NCBI RefSeq assembly: GCF_035046485.1
Contig: NC_085137.1
Coordinates: 46,989,155-47,053,154, forward strand
Reading direction: 5' to 3'
From: Aedes albopictus
Taxonomy: Eukaryota > Arthropoda > Insecta > Diptera > Culicidae
Length of the DNA: 64,000 bases
The notes beneath the pieces were generated by a model that was not told the DNA's origin, made no database searches, and saw only the letters and a program-made list of their open reading frames with translations. Positions 11,456 through 23,197 of this stretch are shown here, piece after piece (positions within the stretch are counted from its first letter, which is position 1; each line of letters begins with the position of its first letter). A program made the position numbers and the translations under genes.

Positions 11456-13451
11456 AAGTTTTAATTTTTTTTCAATCATCGAATTTTAATACAGGAGAGT
11501 ACGCCACATTGGAGCCTTCGAAGGAATTTCTCGATCAGGAACAAACCAATGGAGAGCAGGATGAATGGCCGGCCCATCCAAAAAGGCGCAAACATGCGGA
11601 ACCGCAAAAATGGAAGAAGAATATTCGCAAATTACGCAGGGCTGCTGGAGAGTCGTATACCAACACTCGGGGCGTGGTAATTCCTGCAAAGGTTCTAGAT
11701 GAATACTATCAGTGTAGCTGCCGGAACGGTTGTACAAAGAAAATATCGTATGATCAGCGTCTGTTGAATTACAGACAGTTTTATCAAAATGCGTCGTGGG
11801 AAACGCAGACAGCTTTCATTGCCAAATCTGTTCTGGTTTCGAAGATTAAAAGAAGGAGGATTTCCGATCCAGATCAATGGAGGAAAAAGGAACGCAGGTA
11901 CTATTTCTTACAAGCTGGCAGTTTCGATGTTCCTGTATGCAAACCAATGTATATGAATACACTATGCATAGATAGTGCAAGGATCCATCGAGCACTGCAA
12001 AAAGCAAAAGCGGGAAGTTTCGTGGACCAGCGAGGTAAGCACCCAGCACACAATGCAACGCCGGAGGATACTATCAAAGAAATCAAAATGCACATCGAAT
12101 CATTTCCATCTTATGCAAGTCACTACAGAAGAAGTGACACTCCGGATTGCAGGTACTTGCCTAGTGGTTTGAATTTGGCGAAAATGCACGCGTTATATAT
12201 ACAATCAATCGGCCCTGGAAAACACCTTCAAGTAAGCTTGCAGACGTACAAACGGATTTTCCACCGCTTCTTCAATTTGAAATTTCAAACTCCCAAAAAG
12301 GACACATGTAAAACGTGTGATCAAATGAAGATTCAAATAGATTCAGAAGAAGCAAAATCTGTTGCAGAGAGAGATCCCGAAACAATCAACAAACTAAAAT
12401 CCGCCTTAGACGATCATCATAAACTCGTGGATTTAGCAAAAAATATACGTGCATCAGACTCTGAAATGGCGAGACAGAAAGAGTGCCACGTTATTTGTTT
12501 CGACCTACAGAAAACCTTTCCTTTGCCAAAACTTACAACTGGAGAAGCTTACTATAAGCGCCAACTCACTGTTTTCAACTTAGGTATCCATGATTTCTCG
12601 ACCCAACAAGGGTACATGTATACGTGGCATGAAGGTATAGCTTCACGTGGAGCACAGGAGGTAATAGAATTATATTTTTCTATACGCATTTTTTTTAAAT
12701 ATTGTTCAATTACTTATTATAGGTAAGCTCTTGCTTGTTTCGGTACATAAAAGAGCATGTCTCCGCCAAAAAACTTTGCGCCTGGTCGGATGCATGTGGG
12801 GGACAGAATCGTAACATTAAAGTTGCTCTTTTATGGATGTATTTGGTATCGCTAGATAGCTGCCCCATCGAAGAAATCGAACACAAATTTTGTGTTAGTG
12901 GTCACAGCTACCTACCGAACGATCGAGACTTCAGCCAGATAGAAAACAAATTGCGGAAGATTGGAAACATGTACAGTTATGAAGAATTTTGCAACGTTGT
13001 GGCATCATGCAAACAAAACAAAAACAAGTTTAAGGTGGTAAAAATGACAGCCGAAGAATTTTATTCAACTGAGGCGTTGCAAATGTTGATCACCAACCGG
13101 AAGAAGGATTCAAAAAAGAATAAAGTCAACTGGCTGAACATGAAAGTTATTCGCGTGGTAAAATCAAAACCAGGAATACTGTTTTTCAAGTACAGTTATG
13201 ATCCTGATACTCCTTACCTCGAGCTGTATTTGAAGAAAAGATTAGGAGGACCTCCGCCTCTGTTAAGTGATGCAAATATGGCACTTTTGCATCCAAACGG
13301 ACACTTCATTTCACGTGCGAAGTACAACGACATTTTATGCTTGCTGAAATATGTGCCTCCGGTATGTCACGATTTTTTCGTGAATTTGGTAGTTGATGAC
13401 AAATCTGCTATCGATACCGATTTTGATTTGATCAGCGAAGATGAAGATTGA
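10837..13451 (+). CDS. Transposase-like protein (DUF7869-type), four exons, 701 aa
   Basis: Exons 10837-10954, 11325-11417, 11495-12660 and 12723-13451 join in phases 1, 1 and 0, with GT..AG at every junction, to give 701 residues and a TGA stop. Exon 1 starts with ATG in an AAAAAC context and is acidic and Ser-rich. Exon 3 holds a basic stretch and a YQCSCRNGCTKKIS Cys motif with the following LLNYRQFYQ. It then has a second Cys pair, CKTCDQ, and HVICFDLQ. Exon 4 holds CAWSDACGGQNRN and SGHSYLPNDRDF. These last three segments are the conserved signature of insect DUF7869 proteins, and their Asp residues are plausible DDD catalytic residues. No stop or frameshift was found. The family name comes from memory of its motifs. 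Its role as the transposase is inferred from its place inside the TIRs. Confidence 0.8.
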
Positions 13452-13511
13452 TTGTTTTTTCAAACCGTTATCGTATTAGAATAAGTTTAGAAATACATTC
13501 AACCATACTGA

Positions 13512-13517
13512 AATAAA
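13512..13517 (+). terminator. Polyadenylation signal of the transposase gene
   Basis: AATAAA about 60 bases after the stop codon, followed by an A-run. Confidence 0.5.
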
Positions 13518-13539
13518 AAAAAAAACTTATAATTTTGTG

Positions 13540-13901
13540 TCTGCCAAAGAGAACTGAGCACAAGCTTATAAATATTAAATTTATATTATTTTAAAATAAA
13601 ATGCGATTTTTTGTGCATTTAACATTCGTGGACAATTATGATGTCCTGATAGTCTTCCATCACGAGCAAAACCAAAATATATGTATTTAAAGTCATTAAT
13701 TGATGAAGCGATAGACTACGAAGTCGAATATCCCAAAATCATTTTTTTTGCGTCTTGATAGACGACATTGATAGATGATGAAAAATCATGATTTTTTTCA
13801 CCATCCGACTGGTTTTCTCTGAAACAAAAAAAAACACATCCAGCCACACTGAACTATAAGCCATATTCTAATGTTTTTGATCAGCCAGAGTGAACTGAGT
13901 G
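13540..13901. repeat. Right cluster of TIR-related internal motifs
   Basis: Three forward copies: CTGCCAAAGAGAACTGAG (near 13540-13561), CAGCCACACTGAACTATAAG (13841-13860) and CAGCCAGAGTGAACTGAG (13882-13899). All are non-coding and downstream of the transposase. Confidence 0.55.
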
Positions 13902-14124
13902 CAATGTACCGAGAAATAAAATGTAATTATAGCAAAGATTTCAAATAACTTTCATGTATCCTTCATTTCTGGTCATTAATGAAGGCCTGCAAGTGACATG
14001 TGCGCGGAAAAAAAATCAAATAATCTTTGCCGTTGTTAATTTGTGAGTGGTTGAACTTTAAGCTTGATTATCTCGGAATTAACTATTTGGCGCTTAGTTC
14101 GGTTTAGCAGAACCCCGGCCATTT

Positions 14125-15220
14125 ATAACTCAAGGAAGAACGGGAGATCATCAAATGAAAAAGGAGGACAAGTATTCCCAAAGCATACCATCAGGATTTC
14201 AGCCGAGCAGACACAAACGCAAAGCAAATCTACTCGTGAGGCCTGAATATATTCGCCCAAGTAACAATTCCAATGCTGATTGGTTTTGTTTAATTTTTAT
14301 TAGGGTTCTATTACAGCAATAAACAAAAATCACAGTTGTATGACTACATTTATGGAAAACATTGATGAAATGATTTATAGTATACTTAAAGATATCCATT
14401 AAACTATATGTTTAGAGTAAACAAAACTCTCAAATATGTAATCCTACTGGCATTCATTATGACCACAATAAAACTGTTTAAACTCTCAACAGATGGCGAT
14501 CCGTTCGATTAGTGACGACATCTGTTGATGGCAATGCAGAAACTACGGCACTTTTAGGTTTGTTGCGTTGCGGTCATTATAAAAGTAAACTTGCTTTTGT
14601 TTTATTTTTGCTAATTATGGTTGTCGTCATGTTGAAGAATTAGATAACGTGAATGGAATTGCTCAAATGAGCAATGAATTGATATATTGCCATCATTTAC
14701 TAAGCATGTTCACATAAATAAACTCTCTCTGCTGAGTATTAGCAGCACAATAACTATTAAATAATTACACTGAAATGATCTCTTTCTACTTGCGAATAAT
14801 ATCTCCTCCTGATATTTACATGCCATTGAAGAAGCTTCTCTGCATCTTGAACTGTCATAGTTTTTGTTGAAAAAAAAAAACAACACTCATCATATCCGCT
14901 TTTCGAGTATGCATTTGTTTTCAACTAGGTTTTAAAACATTTTTATTGCCACTCTTAAAACGGTATGCAAAACCCCTCCAAGAGAGGTCTATTTAACCAG
15001 AAGATGCTCTTAAAGAGGTTATCAAGAGGTTTTGTTTTGCAAGTTTTATTAAATTTGCCACGAAAATCTCTTGTAGAGCCGAGCAAACCTAAAAATGTTA
15101 CTTGAGTGCACTTCTTCACTCACGAAGCCTCGTTGAATAAATGTACGACTCGTGCTGAAAAAATCAGCTTATTGCAACTCGTTGCATAAATAATTATACT
15201 GTATTTGTAAATTCACATTA
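14125..15220. other. No gene; minor palindromes and a dispersed repeat
   Basis: AT-rich. It contains a short inverted pair around CAACAGATG...CATCTGTTG (14490-14527). A weak foldback with GCAAAACCCCTC...GAGGTTTTGTTTTGC lies at about 14968-15041. A copy of the dispersed AAGCCTCGTTG repeat lies at 15124-15205. Confidence 0.45.
15124..15205. repeat. Dispersed AAGCCTCGTTG repeat, copy 1
   Basis: Shares AAGCCTCGTTGAATAAATG, ACTCGTGCTGAAAAAATCA and GCAACTCGTTGCATAAATAA with 30431-30505 and 52848-52915. Confidence 0.65.
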
Positions 15221-16133
15221 TAGAGTAAGGTAGGGCAAAAGTTCGACCTTAGTTGATAATTCAACCTACTTCAAAAAATCGAAGCAGATAAAAATAAATA
15301 AATACCGTGTGGTGATTCTACCATCCATGAGCTAAAATTTTGCTGAACAAAGTTACGCCAAATGTCTTTTCAATTTTGAGTTACAACACGTTTTGTATGT
15401 GTGGGTTTTATTCGAACTCTTGCCCCACTACTGGGGCAAAAGTTCGAATCTAGTGTTTCTGGAATTTCGCTAACCGTAGCACACTATTTTGACACTTTGG
15501 TAATAGGAATACCTGAAACCACTTAATATTTGATGTTAGAACTGGAATACACTTTAAAATTCGATTTGGATTTTACCCAAATCAGGGTTAAATTTACTAC
15601 ACCAAAAATTAGTAGTTTTCCGCCAAATTCAGATAAAACCACTTTTTTTTTCAACTTTAATCGAATTTTCTCACTAATTCCATCACTCTTAGAGATAATA
15701 TGTACATTTTGCAGAATTTTAGGTTTCTACCTAAAGTTGTCACATGACTCGAACTTTTGCCCCACAATTCGAACTTTTGCCCCACTATGTGTAAAATACG
15801 ATTTCCAAATCTTTTTTGCAAAAAGTTATACATGCTAGAGCATCTTCAAAATATACCTAGTTAAGCCCCAAAATAAAATATCGAATTCGATTTCATTAAA
15901 ATTTCATTCCATGCGTTGGAAGGGCCATCGCATGTTACATTTTTTTGATCAAAACCAACATTTTGTCATAACTTCTCGAAATATTGATCAATTTTCATAA
16001 TTTTTGGAGTGAAAGACTCTTTTTCAAAAAGGGTTCGAACAACCTTGACACCCGAAAGAAATAATTTGAATTGAGCTCAAAAACTTGAAAAGAAACTCTT
16101 GCCCCACTCGAACTTTTGCCTCACTTTACTCTA
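15221..16133. mobile_element. MITE with GGGGCAAAAGTTCGA-type ends
   Basis: The left end reads TAGAGTAAGGTAGGGCAAAA, and the right end, inverted, TAGAGTAAAGTGAGGCAAAA. Internal copies of GGGGCAAAAGTTCGAA occur near 15433 and, reversed, near 15752, 15772 and 16100. There is no transposase ORF. The short insertion target is probably TA. Confidence 0.65.
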
Positions 16134-16455
16134 TCATTGTTTACGTGTTAAAGTAAAACATTTATGCAATGGTTTTTTGTTTTGTGTAGTGTTGTGTAAA
16201 TCGTTATCAATTTTAAATTTCATTTTGGAGAAAATTAATACTTGATTGAGCAAAAAAAAAAAAAATACTTGATTGACCGCCCGCAGTTGCTACTCCAGTT
16301 TCGCCAGATCAGCTACACTCACACAAGGAACCAATGATATAGCTGTTTGAGACTAACAGGCATCGTGCAGGTCAATGCAATCGCTTGTTGCCAACAGGCT
16401 GTTGAGTCCTCTACACCTGCACGAGGTCATGTGGATGTCGGAGTGTTGGTGGGAG

Positions 16456-17738
16456 TACCGTAGAATGGGGTAACTTTGATAGTTTTTCAGCGAATTTTCT
16501 CAATATTTTTGCATGTAACTGTATTTCTGCGAGTTTTCTATTTTTAAAACAAGTACTGGGGTATCAATTATCAATTGCAATTAAAAGATTCGATAAACTG
16601 AAATGATTTGGATAGCTTTTTGTTTTTAATATAACCAAAAATCAGTTTTCACTTTTGGGGTAACTTTGATAATGCCCTGAAAACATATCAAATCTCAAAA
16701 AATAATCACAGATTGAAATCTTAGGAGTATGAACATGAAGAGAGAAAACTTGTGGAATATATTTTATAGAATTTTTATATCAAAACATTGATTTTTTACT
16801 AAATTTTACATATAAAAATAAATTTGTGGAGTATTGAGTGCAAAACACAATAAATTTAGCTATCAAAAATCATTATCTTTGTAATAATAAATGCTTAACG
16901 GTACATAAACATATGATTACATGATATTCATGATCATGGTTAATTTTTTTTTTGTAGTTTTTAATGTTTTATTAACAAACTTTGAACAACACATATTTAG
17001 CTACATGAAATTACAAGGGAATTGTACACTTTTAGGCGTTTATCAATGTATGGAGATTAAAATCCCAATTTACAAAATTGCTTCCATTTCGTAAAAACAC
17101 ACTTCGTTAAGAGATGCAAGGCCAGATTTGGAATCTACTATGATGAATCTATCGAGAATAAGAGTCTATTCATTGAAATAATAGTTCTAACGAAGTCGTA
17201 TAGCAGATTGTTTGAAGGGGTTGATAAATGACAAAAATATCAACAATTTTTAGGCCGGAACAAATCCCATTTTCTTCTTTTGTCACAATACTCGTTGGCT
17301 CGCTAAGGGAGAGGACAATAAATAATAAATGTATTTGACGAAGAAATACCCAAACAATTCGGCAAAATCTATAAACTCATCGGATTTGTTAAGGAATTTT
17401 CTGTGCAACTCTAATTTCACCTTAAAATTTTAAAATTTCTTGAATAATTTATTGGTGTCCCCCCTCAAAATGTTGAATTTCGACCAAAATTTTCCAGGGG
17501 GGCGGTGACATAAGAGAAAATCGAAATTTGTGTCAGCCTTATTTTTTTCCCAAAAAGTTGTATATAAATTAGATTTTAATGAAAATTCGTCTAAGATGCA
17601 CTTTCATATGTATAGAATTGATTTACGTTTACCTTTTTCTTAACTAGTTGAAGGAATCATAGTTTTAAGATAAATTATACAATGCCTGCCGCACTATCAA
17701 AGTTACCCGCATTATCAAAGATATCCCGTTTTACGGTA
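16456..17738. mobile_element. MITE with GGGGTAACTTTGATA-type ends
   Basis: The left end is TACCGTAGAATGGGGTAACT, and the right end, inverted, TACCGTAAAACGGGATATCT. Internal GGGGTAACTTTGAT copies lie at 16657 and, reversed, around 17695. Length 1.28 kb, AT-rich interior, no coding sequence. Confidence 0.65.
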
Positions 17739-19059
17739 TATTTTTTTTACACAGGGTTCAAGCATTGGTGCATGGAAGCCAGGCGTAAAGTAATAGATTG
17801 TGTGAAGATTACTATGAAGCGGCACAGTTCGCTCAGTTGCATAGCTTGTAGGCGATATATGATATTGATACTATGCTGTGATACATGAGATAGGTAGAAG
17901 GTAAACTGCATTCACTCGGGTTTTTGTCACTTACACCCCTTTGTTTCAAACCCAATAATAATTTAAAATTTTCAGTAAGATCATGTAGCCGATTTTATCG
18001 TTTGTGAAATTAACTTGTAAAGATAAAGAAATATGATGCACCTTTAAATTTACTTTTTGATTATTCTTGTTGATTTGTATAAAAACAAGTTCACTCAATT
18101 TTTCCGCACACTGTCCGAAGAAAAAAAAACCGAACTCGGACCCGGGCTAATATGTCCGTTTCGTTCCATTAGACCCCCCATTCCTCCCGCACATCATCGC
18201 AATCAGCAGCGCAGCAGCGGTGGCGGCACACACTTCTCTGTATCTCGCCCACTTGCCCCACAACAGTGCTGCCGACCTGCTGCTGCTGCTGCTGTTGCGG
18301 CTTCTCGGTCCCCGAAAGAAGGGTAATGTATGTGCACATAAATAAATGAATAAACAATCGAATGCCCCTTGTGCGATCACACGCGAAACGAATATGTGCG
18401 CCTGTTTGCTGTTTCTCGCCCATATGTACGTCCGTCGGTCGCGTCGCGAGGGGATTCGGATATAACTGCGCTGCGACGACAACGACGACGACGACTATGG
18501 ACGGTGATGACTTTTTTTTTCTGGAATAAAACCGTCGTCGTCCACAAGCAAGTTGGTTGGAATGTGAAGTCTGTGTCTCTCGCCCAGTTGCCGCCAGTCG
18601 AACCACTGCTACTGCGTGACGGCGGCTCTCGGTGATGGTGCGTTTTTACACAACACAAATTGGATCGCTTGACAAGATGGAGAACCGTTTGAGCTTTCGT
18701 CATTGTGAGCATGAATGGTGTGGTCCCGAACGAGAAATGGAACTAAATTCTCAGAAGCGACAGATCGAAATTTCTCTCGATGAGAATGCGGTTGGTGACT
18801 GCGCGATATCAACAAAACGACGGTAATTAGTAATTAGTAATTAGTTGAAGGTGATAGGTATTATTCTTAATAACATCCCCCACGCCATAAATATTGCAGT
18901 TAGAAATCTGCCTCTCTACTGTTAATTGTACGAAGAACAGTACGAGACATTTTTCAGATGTCTTTCAAACATTACCTATAGTAGGTTTTTCCTTTAAAAT
19001 GGTTTACTAAATGCTACGTAAAATTATCGATCATTACTACTTTGCAAATCAAATACCTA
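17739..19059. other. GC-rich unique segment within otherwise non-coding DNA
   Basis: About 18120-18650 is CpG-rich, with CAGCAG/CTGCTG and ACGACG runs open in several frames on both strands. Like 4080-5000, it may be an alternative promoter or leader exon, but no splice structure or coding signal settles this. The rest is AT-rich, with a short ATTAGTA run at about 18826-18845. Confidence 0.3.
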
Positions 19060-20933
19060 TGTGTCATAAACTAGTACTCGATTCTGCAAGTAACTACCGA
19101 GAATCTTGTTCAGGTATCCGATTATCCCCGGACGTAGGTGCACATCGGCCATAGTTGCCCAACTGGCGCTATTGAACGCGTTCCTTCAAGAGTCACTACT
19201 GCACAGTAGCGAATGCCCCTCCTCTTGCGCTGGAGCGTTATCTAGGCAGTTTTTGTAACCAAGGGCAATATAGCGTCAACGGTCAATCTTCCCTGCCGGA
19301 CGCCGAACTGGTTGTTCGAGAGACCATTTACACCCTCGGTGTGCCTCAACAGTCTGTTGAGGATGATCTTCTCGAACACCTTCACCACCGTGTCCATCAA
19401 GCATATTGGTCTATATGCAGGCAGGTCTCCGGGTGGTTTCTCCGCTTTTGGCACTAATACCTGATTCTGTCGCTTCCAAACCTCTGGGAAAACTTCCTCG
19501 TCCAGGCATTTCTACATAGCAGATCTGAACATCGCTGGGGCCCCTGCAATAGTTACTTTTAAGGCCAGGTTCGGTACTCCATCCGTACCTGTGGCCTTAC
19601 CTACGCTAAGGGATTCTGCTATCCCCGCAAGTTCCGCATCGGTGACCCTCTCCTCAGTGCCAGCCCCAGTCACCAGCTGTCCTAGGAAAGGAGGTCAAGG
19701 ACCAGGATCATGGAGCGGAAGGAGCCCCTCGATGATCCCTTCTAACATCACTGGTGACTGCTCTATAGGGGCCATTACACCACTCTTCTTTGAACTTTGG
19801 CAGCGGCGAACGCCACCCGTGTTCGTTTCGCTCTTCCTCAGTACATGCTCGCTGCATCCGCCGCCTAGCCCGCAGGTGCGCCGCAAATCCCCAATCGCTT
19901 GAGTCCACCAGTAAGCCGGTGGTCTTCCACTTCCCGGGTGGACTTACCTAAACATGATCTCGTCCCCGCTTCTCAGACCGAGTAGGTTTTGCTCACGGTG
20001 GAGCGCCTCCCAAATACCTCGTCATTAAAGTATGATGCTGTATGATGTATGTATTCCACCTACGAGGGCTAGGCCTTGACCAAGTCGCCTCTTCCTCTAC
20101 TCGCTGCCTGCTGTTGTTGTTGTCGGTACTGCAGCGTAACGCCAGGTGATCGTTGTGAGCTAGGCCTAGCCAATGCCTTAGCGTCTAGCAGGATCTGAAC
20201 TCGCTAATTCGTAAAATGGCTTCCCCATTCCACGGCCTATAGACAGGTCTTCACCCTGTCGGCACGGTCGTCATACAGTCCGGCAGCTGCGTCAACTGGT
20301 CGATCGATCACCGCGGAGGGGCAGAGCAGCTACAGAGTCCCCTTTTTCTTTGGCGATCACGACGTCCTCGTATGCAATAGACATCAACTCCTGGACGGGG
20401 TATTTATCCGTCGTCCTTATCGCCGCCATTTATCTGGACCCATCCGCGACGCAATTGCCGTTACTGGCGGGTACTCGGTATGGAAGCCGCTACGATGGTG
20501 ATATTAGTCTGGCGAAGCGATGTCGATAACTGCCTGGCAAAGCAATTGATGGGCTGCGTCACAGTGGTTTGGGTTCAGCTGCGTTACCTGCAGTGTGATT
20601 TGTTCGCTATGGTTCTTCTAAAGGCCGGGCATCTTTGACCTTCCATAGGGTGCTTACTGTTCGCCAAGCAAACAATTGGGTGGACTCGTGCAGCCTTGTG
20701 CCTTGTGACCTTCACCGCCACATTGCCTACACATTTTGCTCCTGCCGGGGCCTTTCCAGTCCCATGATTTGTGTCCTCGTTCCAGACACCTGAGACAAGC
20801 TTCCGGCGGCTCCTGCAAGGTCAGTTGACATATTGACCAGTCCACCTTAAGCTACTTTGACGGACTTGTTAGCTTTTTTGAGGCTTTGACGGTTGACGGT
20901 AGGTTATGGCTTTCAGTCCTGGCGGAAATATGT

Positions 20934-22085
20934 CTAGTCTAGTCTAGTCTAGTCTAGTCTACACATACACAGCCATTCATTGAAAGAATCCTGGAAAATG
21001 ATAGAATCGACTACTTCTATCATTTTTCTTGTCATTATCAATGCTTGAAGCACATCGGAGATGTAATACAAGAATTGAAGCGGCCAGGCCTACTGTGCAG
21101 CGTTATTTGTATAAATAAGCTAAAGAACGGGGACATCTCGTACCAACCGCTCAGCATAGTATGTAGTATGAATGTTAATTAAATTCGTTGAGAGTGACTT
21201 TGCTAAGAAGATTAATGTCACTCCGTCGGTGCTCTTCTTCCTGGGATGGGACATAGGAATTTGAGCCACATGTCCAAGCTCGAAAGCCTAGGCTTAAGCG
21301 CCATTACTCGCTCTCTGAAACGAGAAAAAGTATGATGACCCCCTCCCCAATTATGGTACAGAATGAAATATGCCACATTATAAGAAACAGGAAATTGATA
21401 CAGCAATCACTACAGAAAAGTTGAAAAAAGGTTAAAACACTACAATTAATTAAAAAAAAACAACAACAACAGCCGTGGGCATCACCACGGTTGAGCAACA
21501 CACTGCATCAACCAACCCCACTGCGAGGCGTGTCCACCACGTGTTGTCTCGTATTTTGATCCATTATCACAATTATGTTTACATTATGTTACTCAAAACA
21601 AATCAAAACAATCAAATCAGAAAGATCTCACCGGTTGTAATGATGAATGTCCAAAAGGCGATGCAACGGCCACACGTCAATTCTGACTTCCAGCATTCCA
21701 TCGGCAACACCATGGCAAGCCGGAATTCCGAATCCACTTGGACCTTTGACCTTCCACTGTTTCTTTCGCGTTGCAGCAGCTTCTCCACGAAAGGGTAATA
21801 ACTTGCTCCTTAGCACAACAATTGAGTGTATTTTCATTCGAATCGATATTTATTAACCAGTGAATCCTACTGCCAGCCGAAAATATCAACACAAAAGCGA
21901 AAAATAATTCGCGCACTGAATGCACCAGTAAGGTCCTTGCATCCTCAGCTGAACAAAATTATAGGTATTCAAATCCAGGATATTCAGAGTCTTAACCGAT
22001 ATGAAATTTCGCTATGTAAAAGTACAAAATTCACGAGAACGAAAAAAACGGTGACAGATAAATTTTGATTCACATCCGCGCGCAC
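20934..22085 (-). mobile_element. 1.15-kb retroposon with 21-bp target duplication
   Basis: A perfect 21-base duplication (20913-20933 and 22086-22106, containing CAGTCCTGGCGGAAATATG) flanks it. In minus orientation it ends in a (GACTA)n tail (20934-20962) preceded by a stem-loop, as for a LINE-mobilised RNA. It lacks reverse transcriptase. A 69-codon ORF (21628-21837, minus) ends at a CAACCG/GTGAGA splice-donor-like site. It may be a non-autonomous or internally deleted LINE, or a retrocopied transcript. I do not recognise the ORF. Confidence 0.75.
20997..21024 (-). other. Stem-loop near the retroposon 3' end
   Basis: AATGATAGAA pairs with TTCTATCATT across an 8-base loop, about 35 bases before the pentanucleotide tail. 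This is a typical position for a LINE reverse transcriptase recognition structure. Confidence 0.5.
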
Positions 22086-22524
22086 TCAGTCCTGGCGGAA
22101 ATATGTAGCTCAAAAACAGATTGATAAGTTTTCATGAGTTATTCCTCCTAAGACTGAAAGCCCTAACTTCTAAACCTGTTAGCGTCCGCCACAGGTAGCT
22201 GTACCAAGGCTACCTGTGTCCTTGCTGGGCCCTTCCATAGCCGAACGGCTGAGATGGCCAGCTGTACTTCGCACTGTTGCTGCAGTGCCGTGACGAGCTC
22301 TTCCGCGTCAGTAATCTCGTCTAGGGTTTTCACCTTCAGAGTCGCCTTCGCTGTAGAGGATCTCTTCCGCCACCGGTAGGCAGCACCCTTATGCTTTTTG
22401 TCGCGCTTGCGCTAAAAGATCATTTCACCTGTACGAGTACGTCTGATACAGCGCACGTCGGCTCCCATATCCACGAGCTTGGCGTCGCTATTCATCGCCT
22501 ACTTTTGAGGAGTTAGACTCTTAA

Positions 22525-22639
22525 CCCTCGAGCGATCGCGCTGTTGTATTTTGTACAACACGTTGAAAAAATCTCGCTTTTGGTACTCAGCATTATCGTG
22601 GTGCTGATGCAGGTAGTCAACCGCGCGAGTTACGGAAGG
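22525..22639. mobile_element. 115-bp TTAA MITE, family CCCTCGAGCGATCGCGC, copy 1
   Basis: TTAA lies at 22521-22524 and 22640-22643. The ends CCCTCGAGCGATCGCG and (inverted) CCTTCCGTAACTCGCG are loosely complementary. It is inserted in the R1-type gag, just after GDALVIKT. Other copies lie at 51652 and 58726. TTAA suggests piggyBac-type mobilisation. Confidence 0.7.
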
Positions 22640-23197
22640 TTAAGTCTTGATGACGAGGGCATCACCCTTTTCGAGCTTGGCACCTGACCTTCGACGTTTC
22701 GTAGACTTTGAGTCCCTACGTTCGTGCACGTCCTGCGGTTTCGTCTTCTTCTTCCGCTCAATTTTGGTCCAAGGTGCGTCCTCCCCTTGACCCGCCCCAG
22801 CTTGTGGTTGCTGAGGACCAATCAGATATCGCAACCCCCTGTTCCTTTCGATCCGGGACGGGCCGATCTTTTCAGGCCCATCCTTCCCGTCTTTACTGCT
22901 GACCTTCGGTGCTCACAACAGCCTTGCTTTGCGAACACCGTCCTGTAGCTCCTCACCTGACGGCTGTCTCACACGCTTCTGCAATTGCTTTTCATGAGCA
23001 ATCGCATTCGCTACACTTTGGGAGTTACCCTCGAAAGCAAAAGCCCCCGTATGGGTAGACTTCGAAAGCTTTGACTTCACGGGTTCTGCCGCTGTCGCAG
23101 TTTGTTTCTCATGGGCCTGCTTGGCTGCCGTCATTGATTTATAAAGTCTCAATAGAACCTGCTTGAGGCCCTTAGCTGATGTTGGATTACGAAGACG

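Larger units (their letters stand above)
10629..14120 (+). mobile_element. Apparently intact DNA transposon, Sola-like, 3.49 kb
   Basis: The terminal inverted repeats begin GGCCGGGGTTCTGCTAAACC and match over about 35 bp with one mismatch (10629-10663 versus 14086-14120). ATTT flanks both ends (10625-10628 and 14121-14124), a perfect 4-bp target duplication. The element carries one four-exon transposase gene in the + direction. It also carries at least six internal copies of a CTGCCANANYGAACTNAG-like motif related to the TIR. A 4-bp duplication is characteristic of the Sola superfamily, so I infer Sola-like; other assignments are possible. The uninterrupted coding sequence, nearly identical ends and perfect duplication point to recent insertion. 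Confidence 0.85.
19060..23160 (-). pseudogene. R1-clade non-LTR retrotransposon, decayed, with insertions
   Basis: Read on the minus strand. The ORF1 (gag) part runs from about 23152 to 22107. It includes GDALVIKT, DMGADVRCIRRTRTGEM and KTLDEITDAEELVTALQQQC. It resumes after an insertion at 20912 with the CCHC zinc knuckles CLRCLERGHKSWD and CRQCGGEGHKAQGC. Endonuclease traces (QTLNHCD-like and APPRSIDQLTQ-like) lie at about 20600-20250. The reverse transcriptase begins near 19700 with KATGTDGVPNLALKV and PAYRPICLMDTVVKVFEKII. Further on it reads NAFNSASWATMADV and YLNKILGSYLQNRVLVYDT, ending near 19060. Frameshifts and gaps are frequent. Two later insertions split the gag: the retroposon at 20934-22085 and the MITE at 22525-22639. 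Confidence 0.85.

Noticed and set aside
18057..18712. ORFs of 88-145 codons around the CAG/CTG runs
   Set aside because: Overlapping on both strands, low complexity, no recognisable domain. Kept only as a GC-rich segment.
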